Part shown: piece after piece, positions 27,242 to 35,903 of the stretch
Layout of the letters: the number at the start of each line of letters is the position of its first letter
Position numbering within the stretch: the first letter of the stretch is position 1
From: CBDCUW01 sp963734865
Lineage (GTDB): Bacteria > Planctomycetota > Planctomycetia > Pirellulales > Pirellulaceae
Direction of reading: 5' to 3'
Length of the DNA: 64,000 nt
NCBI GenBank assembly: GCA_963734865.1
Contig: CAVTIV010000019.1
Coordinates: forward strand, 930,001 to 994,000
The notes under the pieces: model-generated
Told to the model about the DNA's origin: nothing
The model's input: only the letters and a program-made list of their open reading frames with translations
Database searches by the model: none
Made by a program: the position numbers and the translations under genes

Positions 27242-27775
27242 TTACTCGATCTTGATCTTGTAAGTCAGCGCGCCGATTGCCTGGCCCGCCGGCACCCCTT
27301 CGTAGTTGTCGTGACACATGATGCACTTCTCGAACACGACCGGAATGGGCGTCGCGACACGAAGCGTGCGTTTGCCGTCGACCGTATCGATCTGCTCGAA
27401 CCACTTTGACTTACCGGAAACCAAAGCGGGCAGAGCCTCCTTCTCGAACGCGTCGATCGGAGCGTTCTCGTCATTGAGCGGTTCACCGAGACCGTCGACC
27501 AACCGCACCGTGTGCCAACCATTCTTTTCGGCCGATTTGAAGACTTCTTTGAAAGCCGTCCCCGCCGGGATCGTGTCCTTGTCGTTCACGTAATTTTGCG
27601 TGATCGCAACAATCCCGCCCTTGTAGATGTCATCGAGCATGCGAACCGTTTTCCGGGTGCGTTCCAGCGGTCGATCTTTTTTCTTCGGATCGGCGGCCCG
27701 CGAACTCGGGGTGGCCAGCAATGCGATCAGGGCGACGGCGGACATCAGGATCAGTGATTGTGCGATTCGGGTCAC
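27242..27775 (-). CDS. Tll0287-like (DUF3365) c-type heme protein
   Basis: 177 residues with signal peptide (MTRIAQSLILMSAVALIALL) and a C-terminal CxxCH motif in VFEKCIMCHDNYEG, the hallmark of the Tll0287-like/DUF3365 family. These are periplasmic, PAS-like heme-binding domains that occur alone or in sensor kinases and are proposed redox or gas sensors. The first gene of a likely two-gene operon with the CxxCH protein ending at 25843. Its start is 223 bases from the divergent Rrf2-type gene, with inverted repeats in between, so Rrf2 control is plausible. Confidence 0.85.
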   Translation of the reverse strand: MTRIAQSLILMSAVALIALLATPSSRAADPKKKDRPLERTRKTVRMLDDIYKGGIVAITQNYVNDKDTIPAGTAFKEVFKSAEKNGWHTVRLVDGLGEPLNDENAPIDAFEKEALPALVSGKSKWFEQIDTVDGKRTLRVATPIPVVFEKCIMCHDNYEGVPAGQAIGALTYKIKIE

Positions 27776-27846
27776 GACAGGTATCTCCGGTGAAAGCGTT
27801 TTTTGGGGCTGCGGAAGAACCGGCTAGCTGTAATAATGGATATCGT

Positions 27847-27902
27847 TGTCCGATTTAAAAGACAGCACAAGGCCATTTCGGATATTTTTGTCGTCTTTAT
27901 CC
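27847..27902. promoter_or_regulatory. candidate operator(s) between the Tll0287-like and Rrf2 genes
   Basis: Two inverted repeats in the divergent intergenic region: TGTC-N10-GACA at 27847-27864 with an AT-rich centre (ATTTAAAA), and GGATA-N13-TATCC at 27880-27902. Spacing and AT-rich centre are compatible with a dimeric Rrf2-type regulator, but the arms are short. Either or both could serve as autoregulatory operator. Confidence 0.35.
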
Positions 27903-27998
27903 CTCCTGGTCGCAGATCTCCAGTCTCATTTCGCCCAAACCGGGCCCAGCCGAGGTGGCCGGCGCCGCCTAGCCGGCCAGACCGACGGAGGATTTCGG

Positions 27999-28424
27999 AT
28001 GTTTTCACAGACCGTCGAATACGCGCTTCGTGCCGTCGTGTACCTCGCTCAGCATCAGCAGCAGGGTCCGATTGGGAATCGCTTGATCGCCGATGCGACT
28101 CAGGTGCCGAGCAGTTATTTATCGAAAATCCTGCATGATTTGGCCGGATCGGAGATTCTCCGTTCCCGCCGCGGCGTGGGAGGAGGCTTTCAATTGGTGC
28201 CATCTCCGCAAGATCTTTCCGTATTGGACGTGGTCAACGCCGTCGACCCGCTGCAGCGGATCACCGGATGCCCGCTATCGCTCGCTTCCCATTGTCAGCA
28301 ACTTTGCCCCATGCATGCTCGGCTCGATCAGTCATTGGCGTTGGTTGAGGAGACGCTGGGAAATTCGACGATCGCAGAAATGATGTTCGAGCCGTCTCGG
28401 CCGAGACCGCTGTGCGAAAGCTAG
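27999..28424 (+). CDS. Rrf2 family transcriptional regulator
   Basis: 141 residues from MFSQTVEYALRAVVYLAQHQ at 27999, preceded by GGAGGA; the in-frame extension to 27846 is rejected because Rrf2 proteins start with this helix. The winged helix includes IADATQVPSSYLSKILHDLA and the wing RRGVGGGFQLV. Three Cys (GCPLSLASHCQQLCPMH, ~residues 90-102) form the candidate iron-sulfur ligands of this family (IscR/NsrR/RsrR type), so the protein probably senses redox state, NO or iron. Divergently placed to the Tll0287-like/c-heme pair, which is its most likely target. Confidence 0.9.
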   Translation: MFSQTVEYALRAVVYLAQHQQQGPIGNRLIADATQVPSSYLSKILHDLAGSEILRSRRGVGGGFQLVPSPQDLSVLDVVNAVDPLQRITGCPLSLASHCQQLCPMHARLDQSLALVEETLGNSTIAEMMFEPSRPRPLCES

Positions 28425-28565
28425 CCCGCGCCGATTGGTCCGATTGGAAACACACTCCAGGGGGTCAGCAAGTACAATTGTCAAGAAGAACGGAGGTACG
28501 GCGTCCGATCTCACCGGTCACCGCCGACCCAAACATTTACTCTTGGCGCCAGATTGAAGATACCA

Positions 28566-29552
28566 ATGCGTTTCGCATGCCTGATCACAACTGTTTTTGT
28601 TGCGTCTGTTTCCGCACTGGCGCAAACACCCACCAGTATCGGCCGGCTTGAGAGTCTGGACCCGGCTTTCGACGAACGGGTTGCCCCTGAGACGAAGCTC
28701 GAAGTTCTCGCCGGCGGTTTCACCTGGACTGAGGGTCCTGTCTGGGTCAAGGACGAAGCGGGCGGACACCTGTTGTTTTCGGACATTCCACGCAACAGCA
28801 TTTTTCGCTGGACCGAAGCTCGTGGCATTGAGTTGTTCATGACTCCGAGTGGCTACACGGGAGTCAGCTATTACGGACTGGAACCGGGGTCGAATGGATT
28901 GGCACTCGACCCGATCGGTCGCCTGACTGCTTGTGAGCACGGAGACCGGCGTGTGTCGGTACTGACACGTGGCGGAGGAAAACGCACCTTGGCGGACAGT
29001 TTCGAGGGTCGTCGCTTGAACAGCCCCAACGATCTTGTATTCGATTCCGACGGTTCGATCTATTTCACCGATCCGCCCTACGGACTTCCCGAGCGGGCCG
29101 CCGATCCGCGACGCGAGCTCGATTTCTGTGGCGTCTATCGCCTCGACAGCAACGGTAAGTTGACGCTGTTGACCAAACAATTGGCGCGGCCAAATGGCAT
29201 CGGGCTGTCACCCGATCAAAAGACACTTTATGTCGCTCAGAGCGATCCCGAAAATCCGCTCTGGATGTCATTCCCGATCAAGGACGACAAAACGCTGGGC
29301 GAAGGAAAAGTGATCTTCAAATGCGACAAGCAGATCGATGAGTTTCCCGGTTTGCCGGACGGTATGACGGTCGCTTCGGATGGCATCATCTATGGCAGCG
29401 GTCCTGGCGGCATCTATGTATTGACTCCCGAAGGCAAGTTGCTGGGGCGAATGATCACCGCTGAACGAACAAGCAACTGCACGTTCAGTGAAGACGGCAA
29501 GACGCTTTACATCACCGCCGACAGCTATCTTTGCCGGGTCAAAATGAAGTGA
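28566..29552 (+). CDS. SMP-30/gluconolactonase/LRE family protein
   Basis: 328 residues; the ATG at 28566 gives a signal peptide (MRFACLITTVFVASVSALAQ), so the enzyme is exported. A six-bladed propeller lactonase: FTWTEGPVWVKDEAGGHLLF supplies the first metal Glu, LNSPNDLVFDSDGSIYFTDP supplies Asn and Asp ligands, and PNGIGLSPDQKTLYVAQSDP and PDGMTVASDGIIYG the further blades. The likely reaction is hydrolysis of an aldonolactone. Convergent with the NagA-like gene. Substrate not known; gluconolactonase is the default name of the family. Confidence 0.9.
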   Translation: MRFACLITTVFVASVSALAQTPTSIGRLESLDPAFDERVAPETKLEVLAGGFTWTEGPVWVKDEAGGHLLFSDIPRNSIFRWTEARGIELFMTPSGYTGVSYYGLEPGSNGLALDPIGRLTACEHGDRRVSVLTRGGGKRTLADSFEGRRLNSPNDLVFDSDGSIYFTDPPYGLPERAADPRRELDFCGVYRLDSNGKLTLLTKQLARPNGIGLSPDQKTLYVAQSDPENPLWMSFPIKDDKTLGEGKVIFKCDKQIDEFPGLPDGMTVASDGIIYGSGPGGIYVLTPEGKLLGRMITAERTSNCTFSEDGKTLYITADSYLCRVKMK

Positions 29553-29672
29553 ACGGGCGGCTTCAGAGGATCGCGGCTCCCTGAATACTTTGGAGAGGTG
29601 TTGGCGTGGAACCGGCCGAAAACCGATGGTTTCCATGTCAACGTCAGCCGGCACCGTGAATCCGACCTAGGA

Positions 29673-30890
29673 CTAGGCGTGAAAAAGTTCTCCCCGGAGA
29701 TAGGCGCGGCGCACGTTCAGTTGCCGGCTCAGGATCAACAAATCTGCGTCCTTGCCCTTGGTCAAGCTGCCGACACGATCGTCGATGCCCACTCGCTCGG
29801 CAGGCGTCAGACTGGCCATTCGCACGACGTCTTCCAACGGGATCCTCGCAACGCGATGCATCGTCTTGACCATTTGGTCCATTCCCATGACGCTGCTGGC
29901 GAGCGAGTCGTTGGATGCCCAGCCGACCTTGCCGTCACTGGTGAACCACGATCCGTCTTGCTTGGGACCGAATCGATATCTTCCCGGCGGCATGTCCAAC
30001 GCTCGGTTGCAGTCGGTGACCAGACATAAACGTCGCGGCGATTTCATTTGCCATGCGAACCGCAATAGTTCGGGTGCCAAATGCATTCCGTCGGCAATCA
30101 CTTCGGTACTCATCTCGGAATTGCCCAGGACGAACTCCAGCATGCTGCCTTGCATCGGCACACCGAGCCGATGGCGGATCGACGAGACGTTGCTCATCGC
30201 ACACCAGAAATGGTCGACGTGCCGCATTCCGGCGTCGAATGCCGCCTGCATTTCGTGCCAGCTGCTATTGGAGTGCCCGCAGGTAACCAGACAGCCCTTG
30301 CGTCGGGCTTGACGATAGAACTCGATTGCTCCGGGAAGTTCGGCGGCGCAGGTCGCGATCTTGACCACACCCGTTTTGAAGTATCGTTGGAATTCGCCGC
30401 GGGTCGGATTTCGGCATTGCGATTGATTGTGACATCCCACCTTATCCGGGGCAAAGTAGGGCCCATACAGATGCACACCGCCAATCCGAGCACCGCCGCT
30501 GACATCCCACGATCGTTGGGCCTGATGGCAACTGTTTAACATCTCGTGGATTTGCTGATCGCTACCGGTGCTGGTCGTCGGAAAGATGGTGGTCGTTCCA
30601 TGTCGAGCGTGGGCGGTGCAAACGGTGCGGACCGCCTCGGTCGTCCCGTCCATCACGTCGGCACCCCCGCCACCATGCACATGAATGTCAACGAATCCGG
30701 GCGTGACGTATCCTCCTCTCGCTTTGATCACTTCTGCCCCGGCCGGTATCTTGCTGTGGTTTTTTCCCACATAGCGAATCTTGCCGCCGCGGCAGATGAC
30801 GACCGCATCCTGCAGCAATCGGTCCGGCAACACCGCGATTCCGCCGACGATTGCCAATCCATCGCGGGTCAACTTTTGCTGTTCGGTCAT
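29673..30890 (-). CDS. NagA-like amidohydrolase (N-acetylglucosamine-6-phosphate deacetylase family)
   Basis: 405 residues from MTEQQKLTRDGL at 30890. Family features in order: GFVDIHVHGGGG (HxH motif), GVHLYGPYFAPDKVGCHN, where the metal-binding Glu of the usual LEGP is Tyr, CGHSNSSWHE and MRHVDHFWCAMSN for the two metal His, and LVTDCNRALDMPPG with the catalytic Asp. Loss of the Glu means the metal site differs from E. coli NagA; catalysis may still occur with a single metal bound by His/His. Normal cytoplasmic role: deacetylation of GlcNAc-6-phosphate in amino-sugar breakdown. The upstream GNAT gene overlaps by 4 bases (ATGA). No nagB or transporter is adjacent. Confidence 0.8.
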   Translation of the reverse strand: MTEQQKLTRDGLAIVGGIAVLPDRLLQDAVVICRGGKIRYVGKNHSKIPAGAEVIKARGGYVTPGFVDIHVHGGGGADVMDGTTEAVRTVCTAHARHGTTTIFPTTSTGSDQQIHEMLNSCHQAQRSWDVSGGARIGGVHLYGPYFAPDKVGCHNQSQCRNPTRGEFQRYFKTGVVKIATCAAELPGAIEFYRQARRKGCLVTCGHSNSSWHEMQAAFDAGMRHVDHFWCAMSNVSSIRHRLGVPMQGSMLEFVLGNSEMSTEVIADGMHLAPELLRFAWQMKSPRRLCLVTDCNRALDMPPGRYRFGPKQDGSWFTSDGKVGWASNDSLASSVMGMDQMVKTMHRVARIPLEDVVRMASLTPAERVGIDDRVGSLTKGKDADLLILSRQLNVRRAYLRGELFHA

Positions 30891-31297
30891 CCTCTCACCT
30901 GGCGGGGGATCGTCCAACACGAGGGGTGTTTGCCCATTCCGATATGCCCGTAATAGTCGGCGGCGGCCGGTGCGGCTAACAGGATCAGAGTCGTGTTTGA
31001 ACCGGCGGTCAAGTGAGTTCGGCGAACCAATTCTTTACCGATCCCTTGACGCTGGAACTGTGCGTCCACCGCGAGATCCGAAAGATAGGTGCAGTATGCC
31101 CAATCGGTAATGGCCCTCGAGACGCCAACCAATATCGTGCCGGCCCGCGCCGTGATCACGACGCTCGCACCCCGCAGCATGGACTCAATCGTTTCGGGCT
31201 CGTTGATCGGTCTCCGCTGGGCCAACGTGCTACGGATCAAGACACTGACGAATTCATCGGGCGAGAGATTGTCTTCTCGCTGGTATTGGATATCCAT
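30887..31297 (-). CDS. GNAT family N-acetyltransferase
   Basis: 136 residues from MDIQYQREDNLSPDEF at 31297; the extension to 31324 is less likely. The acetyl-CoA-binding motif A is seen as LAVDAQFQRQGIGKELV (Q/R-x-x-G-x-G/A), preceded by YLSDLAV on strand 4, and strand 5 is LILLAAPAAADYYGHIG. Cytoplasmic acetyl transfer to an unknown amine. The stop overlaps the start of the NagA-like deacetylase gene by 4 bases, so the pair is translationally coupled; an acetyltransferase and a deacetylase-family protein coupled in this way may act on the same amino-sugar type substrate, which is an inference. Confidence 0.85.
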   Translation of the reverse strand: MDIQYQREDNLSPDEFVSVLIRSTLAQRRPINEPETIESMLRGASVVITARAGTILVGVSRAITDWAYCTYLSDLAVDAQFQRQGIGKELVRRTHLTAGSNTTLILLAAPAAADYYGHIGMGKHPSCWTIPRQVRG

Positions 31298-31683
31298 GTT
31301 TCGCGATTCGGGTGGGTGGGTCAATCGAAGGATGTTTTATCGTATCTGGCTCCGCCCGAGTTCCGTCGGTTGGCCTGGAAAGAGGTTGCGGCGCAATGAT
31401 CGGAAGAGGGAAATCCGCGAATCGGTCCGTTTCCAGCGATGAACCATGACGGCTTCGAAGTTGGAAACCGTCCGCGAACCCGTTCGCCGAGACAGGGGTC
31501 AATTCATTCGGGATTGACGTTTTGGTGGCGTTCCCATCATCCTTTAAGTGGAAAGACGCGTTCCTCGTACGTGCGCGTCGACAGCAATGCTTCCGGGTTC
31601 CCGCGGGGAACGTTCTCGCGATGGGAACAGGACCTCCGGCGGGAACAGGGAGTTCACCAACATTCGAATCGATTTGTACCGTT
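31298..31683 (+). other. leader region of thrS with hairpin
   Basis: Intergenic, 386 bases, between the divergent GNAT and thrS genes. It holds a possible -35-like TTGACG at 31515-31520 without a clear -10, and a perfect hairpin GTTCCC-GCG-GGGAAC at 31597-31611. GGGAAC recurs at about 31622-31627 and 31639-31644. No T-box specifier, terminator/antiterminator pair or additional gene could be supported. Confidence 0.35.
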
Positions 31684-33895
31684 ATGAGTACCGCTTCTGC
31701 CGCATCCGTCCGAATTCAGCTGCCCGATGGTACCGTCGCCGAGCATCCTGGTCACTCGACCGCAATGGATGTGGCGATGGGCATTAGCGAAGGTTTGGCC
31801 CGGAGCGTGATCGCTGCGGAGGTATCCGGCAAGATCGTCGATGCCGATCGGCCGCTGGGAGAATTGGCCGAGGGTGACCAGCCGCTGTCGTTGAAGCTGC
31901 TGACCAGCCGAGATCGGGAATCGCTCGATGTGCTTCGCCATTCCGCGGCTCACGTGATGGCCCGCGCCGTGATGCGGCTCTACAAAGGCGTCTCGCTAGC
32001 CTTCGGCCCGACCACCGAGGGGGGCTTCTATTACGACTTTGATATTCCGGAAAAGATCAGCGAAGACGATTTCCCGAAGATCGAACAGGAAATAAAAAAG
32101 ATCATCGACGATAAGGAACCGTTTGAGCGGTTCATTCTCGATCGCGATCAAGCTCGCAAGTTATGTGAGGACTTGGATCAAGATTTGAAAGTCGAGCACA
32201 TCGATACCGGATTAGCGGATCAGCCGACGGTCAGCTTTTATCGACAAGGTGAGTTCGTCGATCTTTGCCGTGGTCCGCACATCCCAGACGCCGGCAAGAT
32301 CAAGGCGATCAAATTGATGAGCATCGCCGGTTCGCATTGGAAAGGTGACGTGTCGGGAAGACCTCTGCAGCGATTGTATGGCACCGCCTTCTTTGACAAG
32401 AAAGAGCTGAAAGCATACCTGGAACAGATCGAAGAGGCGAAACGTCGTGACCATCGCGTGCTCGGCAAGCAACACGGCTTGTTCGCGATCAACAACGAGG
32501 TGGGTCCAGGATTGTGTTTGTGGCTGCCCAAAGGGGCGCGTGTCCGAGTGACCTTGGAAGACTTCTTGCGAAAGGAACTCTTGTCACGAGGATATGATCC
32601 CGTTTTCAGCCCGCATATTGGGCGGGTGGAACTGTATGAAACCAGCGGCCACTTTCCATACTACCGGGACAGCCAATTCAGCCCGCTATTTGGCAGCGAA
32701 GTGGGCGGGCTGCTGGATGCCTGGAGCCAACGGTTGGAAGCCGGCACGATCGACGCCGATGGCGAAGAAAAATTGATGGCGGCGGTCGAAGTGTTCGGTG
32801 TTGAATTGCCCGACTACAAACTCTCTTCATCCGTTGATGCAAAACGCGACGTGATCCACCGCTGGCAATCCGCTCACGAGCGGTATCTGCTCAAGCCGAT
32901 GAACTGTCCGCATCATTGCCATATCTTCAAAGCGCAACCTCGCAGCTATCGTCAATTGCCGCTGCGGTTGTTCGAGTTCGGTACCGTGTATCGGCACGAA
33001 CAAACCGGCGAACTCAATGGGATGCTCCGTGTTCGTGGCTTGACCCAAGATGATGCCCATATCTTCTGTACCGCCGATCAGGTCGAAGAGGAATTTCGGG
33101 CGACCATCAACCTGACCAAGTTCGTTTTGGAATCGGTCGGGTTGGACGACTATCGAGTGCAGTTGTCGCTACGAGATCCGAACAGCGAAAAATATGTTGG
33201 CAGCGAAGCGAATTGGAATCAGGCCGAAGCCGCGCTTTGCGGCGTACTGGAACACTCGGGGCTGGAATTCAACGAAGAGCCTGGCGAAGCGGCTTTTTAC
33301 GGGCCCAAAGCCGATTTCATGGTACGCGATTGCATCGGACGGTCGTGGCAACTGGGGACGGTCCAACTGGATTACAACCTGCCCGAGCGATTCCGGTTGG
33401 AGTACAACGGCAGTGACAACACGACCCACCGACCGGTGATGATCCACCGCGCCCCGTTTGGCTCGCTGGAACGCTTCACCGGGATGTTGATCGAGCACTT
33501 CGCCGGCGCCTTCCCGCTGTGGCTCTCGCCCGAGCAGATCCGGGTGTTGCCGCTCAGTGACAAATCGCTCGACTATGCCGTCCAGGTGGCCAAGCAACTC
33601 GACGAGGCGGGATTGAAGGTTACCGTCGATTCGACGCGGCGGCAAGGTGCAAGCGAAGATCCGAAATGCCCAGCTGGACCTGGTCAACTACATGGCTGTG
33701 GTCGGCCCCAAAGAAGCCGAGACCGGGCAGATCTCACTGCGCGACCGAATTGACGGCGATCTTGGTTCGATGCCCACCGCCGAAGTGATCGCGCGGCTGA
33801 GCGAAGAAATTGCCAGTCGTCAGGTTCGTCAGGTGGTCAAGAGTTCTTTCACCGCCGCAGCGGTCGATTCGGACGCAACCGGAAATGAATACTAG
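31684..33895 (+). CDS. thrS: threonyl-tRNA synthetase, frameshifted near the 3' end
   Basis: Class II aminoacyl-tRNA synthetase charging tRNA-Thr. Start at 31684 (MSTASAASVRIQLPDGTVAE) opens the TGS domain; the in-frame extension to 31522 is not family-like. Then the editing domain (HSAAHVMARAVMRLY ... FYYDFDIPEKISEDD, and the C-terminal CRGPHIPDAGKIKAIKLMS), the catalytic core with motif 2 (FEFGTVYRHEQTGELNGMLR) and GLTQDDAHIFC, motif 3 (HRAPFGSLERFTG), and an anticodon-binding domain. After VTVDSTRRQ the frame breaks; the domain continues as VQAKIRNAQLDLVNYMAVVG to the stop at 33893-33895. Deleting one G at 33646-33647 restores it (736 residues). An essential gene, so a real null is unlikely. 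Confidence 0.95.
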
Positions 33896-34719
33896 GCTTC
33901 GTCGCGCAATCCGACCTGTCGCATCAGTTTGTCCGTTGCCTGGTACGCTTCCTCGACCCACTGGACAATCCTTGACGGGTCGGGGGAGTACTCGAGTTCG
34001 ATCGAGACGGCACCGTCGAAGTCAAGATCTTTGATCGCTTGCAGGTAGGGGGCAAACTTGACCACCCCGCGTCCGGGCGGCAGATCACCATGGACTTTTC
34101 CGTCACAGTCACTGATGTGAACATGAGCCGCTTTGCCACGTAGTTTTTCCAGCTGTTGCGGGGACGTGTCGGCGAGAACCAGATGGCTGATGTCGATATT
34201 GGCTTTGACGTTCGGCAAACCGCAATCATCGATGAACCGCACCATTTCGGGGACGCTATTGAGCAAGCTCAAACGAAAGGGTTCGAGTTCCAAGGCGATT
34301 TCCAGATCACGCTCGCCGGCGTAATGCCCCAGTTCGCGGACGCACTCGACGCCCCATTCCCATTGCGCCTCGGGCGGAATCACTTCCCGCTGCCAGATGT
34401 ATTCGCCGATCACCAGCAGCAGATTCTTGGATTCGAGCGTCCGTGCCAAATCCAGAAACTTTTTGGTCCGCTGGAGGTGAAAGTCGCGCACGGGCTCGTT
34501 GAAATCGATCAATCCGGCCGAGACGACAACGGTCGAGATGATCGGCAAGGCATTGGCCTGGCAGGTGTCGCGGATCACGGCAATCTGGGCATCGTCGATG
34601 GTCATCGCCTCGGTGAAGATGTCGACGCAATCGAATCCGATCCGAGCGATGTGCTGCAGTCCGGTCTTCGTGTCGACGCCGGCCTGATCGAATGCGCTGT
34701 TGATGATGCCAAGTTTCAT
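33892..34719 (-). CDS. sugar phosphate isomerase/epimerase (AP endonuclease 2-like TIM barrel)
   Basis: 275 residues starting MKLGIINSAFDQAGVDTKTG. Xylose-isomerase-like TIM barrel: the metal-binding acids and His can be followed in LEIALELEPFRLSL, KANIDISHLVLAD, AAHVHISDCDGKVHGDLPPG and SIELEYSPDPS, all at the ends of strands. Probably an epimerase or isomerase for a ketose or its phosphate; no signal peptide, so cytoplasmic. Its stop overlaps the 3' end of the convergent thrS by 4 bases. The PhyH gene lies 66 bases upstream on the same strand and may be in the same operon. Confidence 0.85.
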   Translation of the reverse strand: MKLGIINSAFDQAGVDTKTGLQHIARIGFDCVDIFTEAMTIDDAQIAVIRDTCQANALPIISTVVVSAGLIDFNEPVRDFHLQRTKKFLDLARTLESKNLLLVIGEYIWQREVIPPEAQWEWGVECVRELGHYAGERDLEIALELEPFRLSLLNSVPEMVRFIDDCGLPNVKANIDISHLVLADTSPQQLEKLRGKAAHVHISDCDGKVHGDLPPGRGVVKFAPYLQAIKDLDFDGAVSIELEYSPDPSRIVQWVEEAYQATDKLMRQVGLRDEA

Positions 34720-34785
34720 GTCGAATCTGCACGGAGGAGTCTATTTCCCGGGACGAACGTTCCCGACGCTAGCTGTGACAAACCG

Positions 34786-35619
34786 CTAGGAGTCGGCCAG
34801 ACTTTTCGCACTGCGGTCTCTGTTGACGAGATCTGCGAATTCCACAATTGCCCGATGGGCATCGTTTCGACCGACCAATAACACTTGATCATCATTCACG
34901 ATGTTCAGCGGAGTGTAGCTTGGGTGATGCGATTCTTTGAACGGATTGTTATGCCGAGCGTTGTAGCAACAAATCAACGCCCACCTTGCGTGATCGGACA
35001 GGTTCGCGGCCGAACAATGCAGCAGATTGGAATGAAAGAACAACGCATCGCCGGCCTTCATCTCGCAATGCACCAGCTCCATCACTTTTTTTGCCTCCTC
35101 GACGCGCTGCAGATCAGCGCCGGCCTGATCACCCGAGAGCACGTGGTTGACTCGACCCATCCGCTGGGATCCTCGCAGCACTTGCAAGCAGCCATTCTGC
35201 CGCGTCGCGTCATCGACCGCGATCATCACGCTGCACAGATCGGGGAACAGCAAACCGTTTTGGTACCAATAGCCGTAGTCCTGGTGCCACGCCCAAGCCC
35301 CGCCCACTCGGGCGTCCTTTTGAATCATCTTCGAGTGGTAGTGATACACCTCATCTTCGAGGATCTGCTGGACACGATCGACCACACGCCGGCAACGGGC
35401 AAACATTCCGTAGATGCCATCACCCGGATGATTCCATAGCGACAAACGGACATCGTTCCCTTGGCCGTCATCCATCGATGCGGCCGCCTTGTCCATGGCG
35501 TGATCGCTGCGAGCCGTCTCGCCCAACAAGCCGATCTCTTCGGCCGAGAACAGTTCCCGGACAAACAGATATCCATCGCTTTGATAGTCGGCGATCTGTT
35601 GTTCATCAAGGATGTTCAT
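34786..35619 (-). CDS. phytanoyl-CoA dioxygenase (PhyH) family protein
   Basis: Fe(II)/2-oxoglutarate oxygenase, 277 residues from MNILDEQQIADYQSDGYLFV at 35619, the usual PhyH opening; the in-frame extension to 35907 has no family character. The iron-binding HxD is in AWAWHQDYGYWYQNG and the distal His in LFFHSNLLHCSAANLSD, followed by the 2-oxoglutarate-binding Arg in HARWALICCYN. Large PhyH expansions are usual in planctomycetes; substrates are mostly unknown small molecules. Same strand as the isomerase gene downstream. Upstream, 284 bases separate it from the glycosyltransferase gene on the same strand, with nothing recognisable. Confidence 0.88.
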   Translation of the reverse strand: MNILDEQQIADYQSDGYLFVRELFSAEEIGLLGETARSDHAMDKAAASMDDGQGNDVRLSLWNHPGDGIYGMFARCRRVVDRVQQILEDEVYHYHSKMIQKDARVGGAWAWHQDYGYWYQNGLLFPDLCSVMIAVDDATRQNGCLQVLRGSQRMGRVNHVLSGDQAGADLQRVEEAKKVMELVHCEMKAGDALFFHSNLLHCSAANLSDHARWALICCYNARHNNPFKESHHPSYTPLNIVNDDQVLLVGRNDAHRAIVEFADLVNRDRSAKSLADS

Positions 35620-35903
35620 ACCGAAGTAGCCTGTTGGAGAGCCAAACGAATCTGCCTTGATGTTAGCGAATTCCGCTACGACGCGGCATCGCGGCTGATT
35701 CCCGATATCCAAAAACCTCGCTAAGGGAGGCCAATCTCGTTCAAGAATTATTTCCGTGACCTGCGCGGCAAGCAACGGGTGTCCCGCAGCAGAGGTACGA
35801 TCGTCGCTCGGAAGCAATCGCGGCTCGGCGTCGCGACCGTGGTCGTCGGGAAGCGGACGTGTTGGAAGCTCCTTGATGACCGTCATCGCGATGACGATTC
35901 CGA

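Noticed and set aside
31298..31683. T-box riboswitch upstream of thrS
   Set aside because: No T-box sequence, specifier loop or antiterminator pair found; T-boxes are mostly confined to Firmicutes and relatives.
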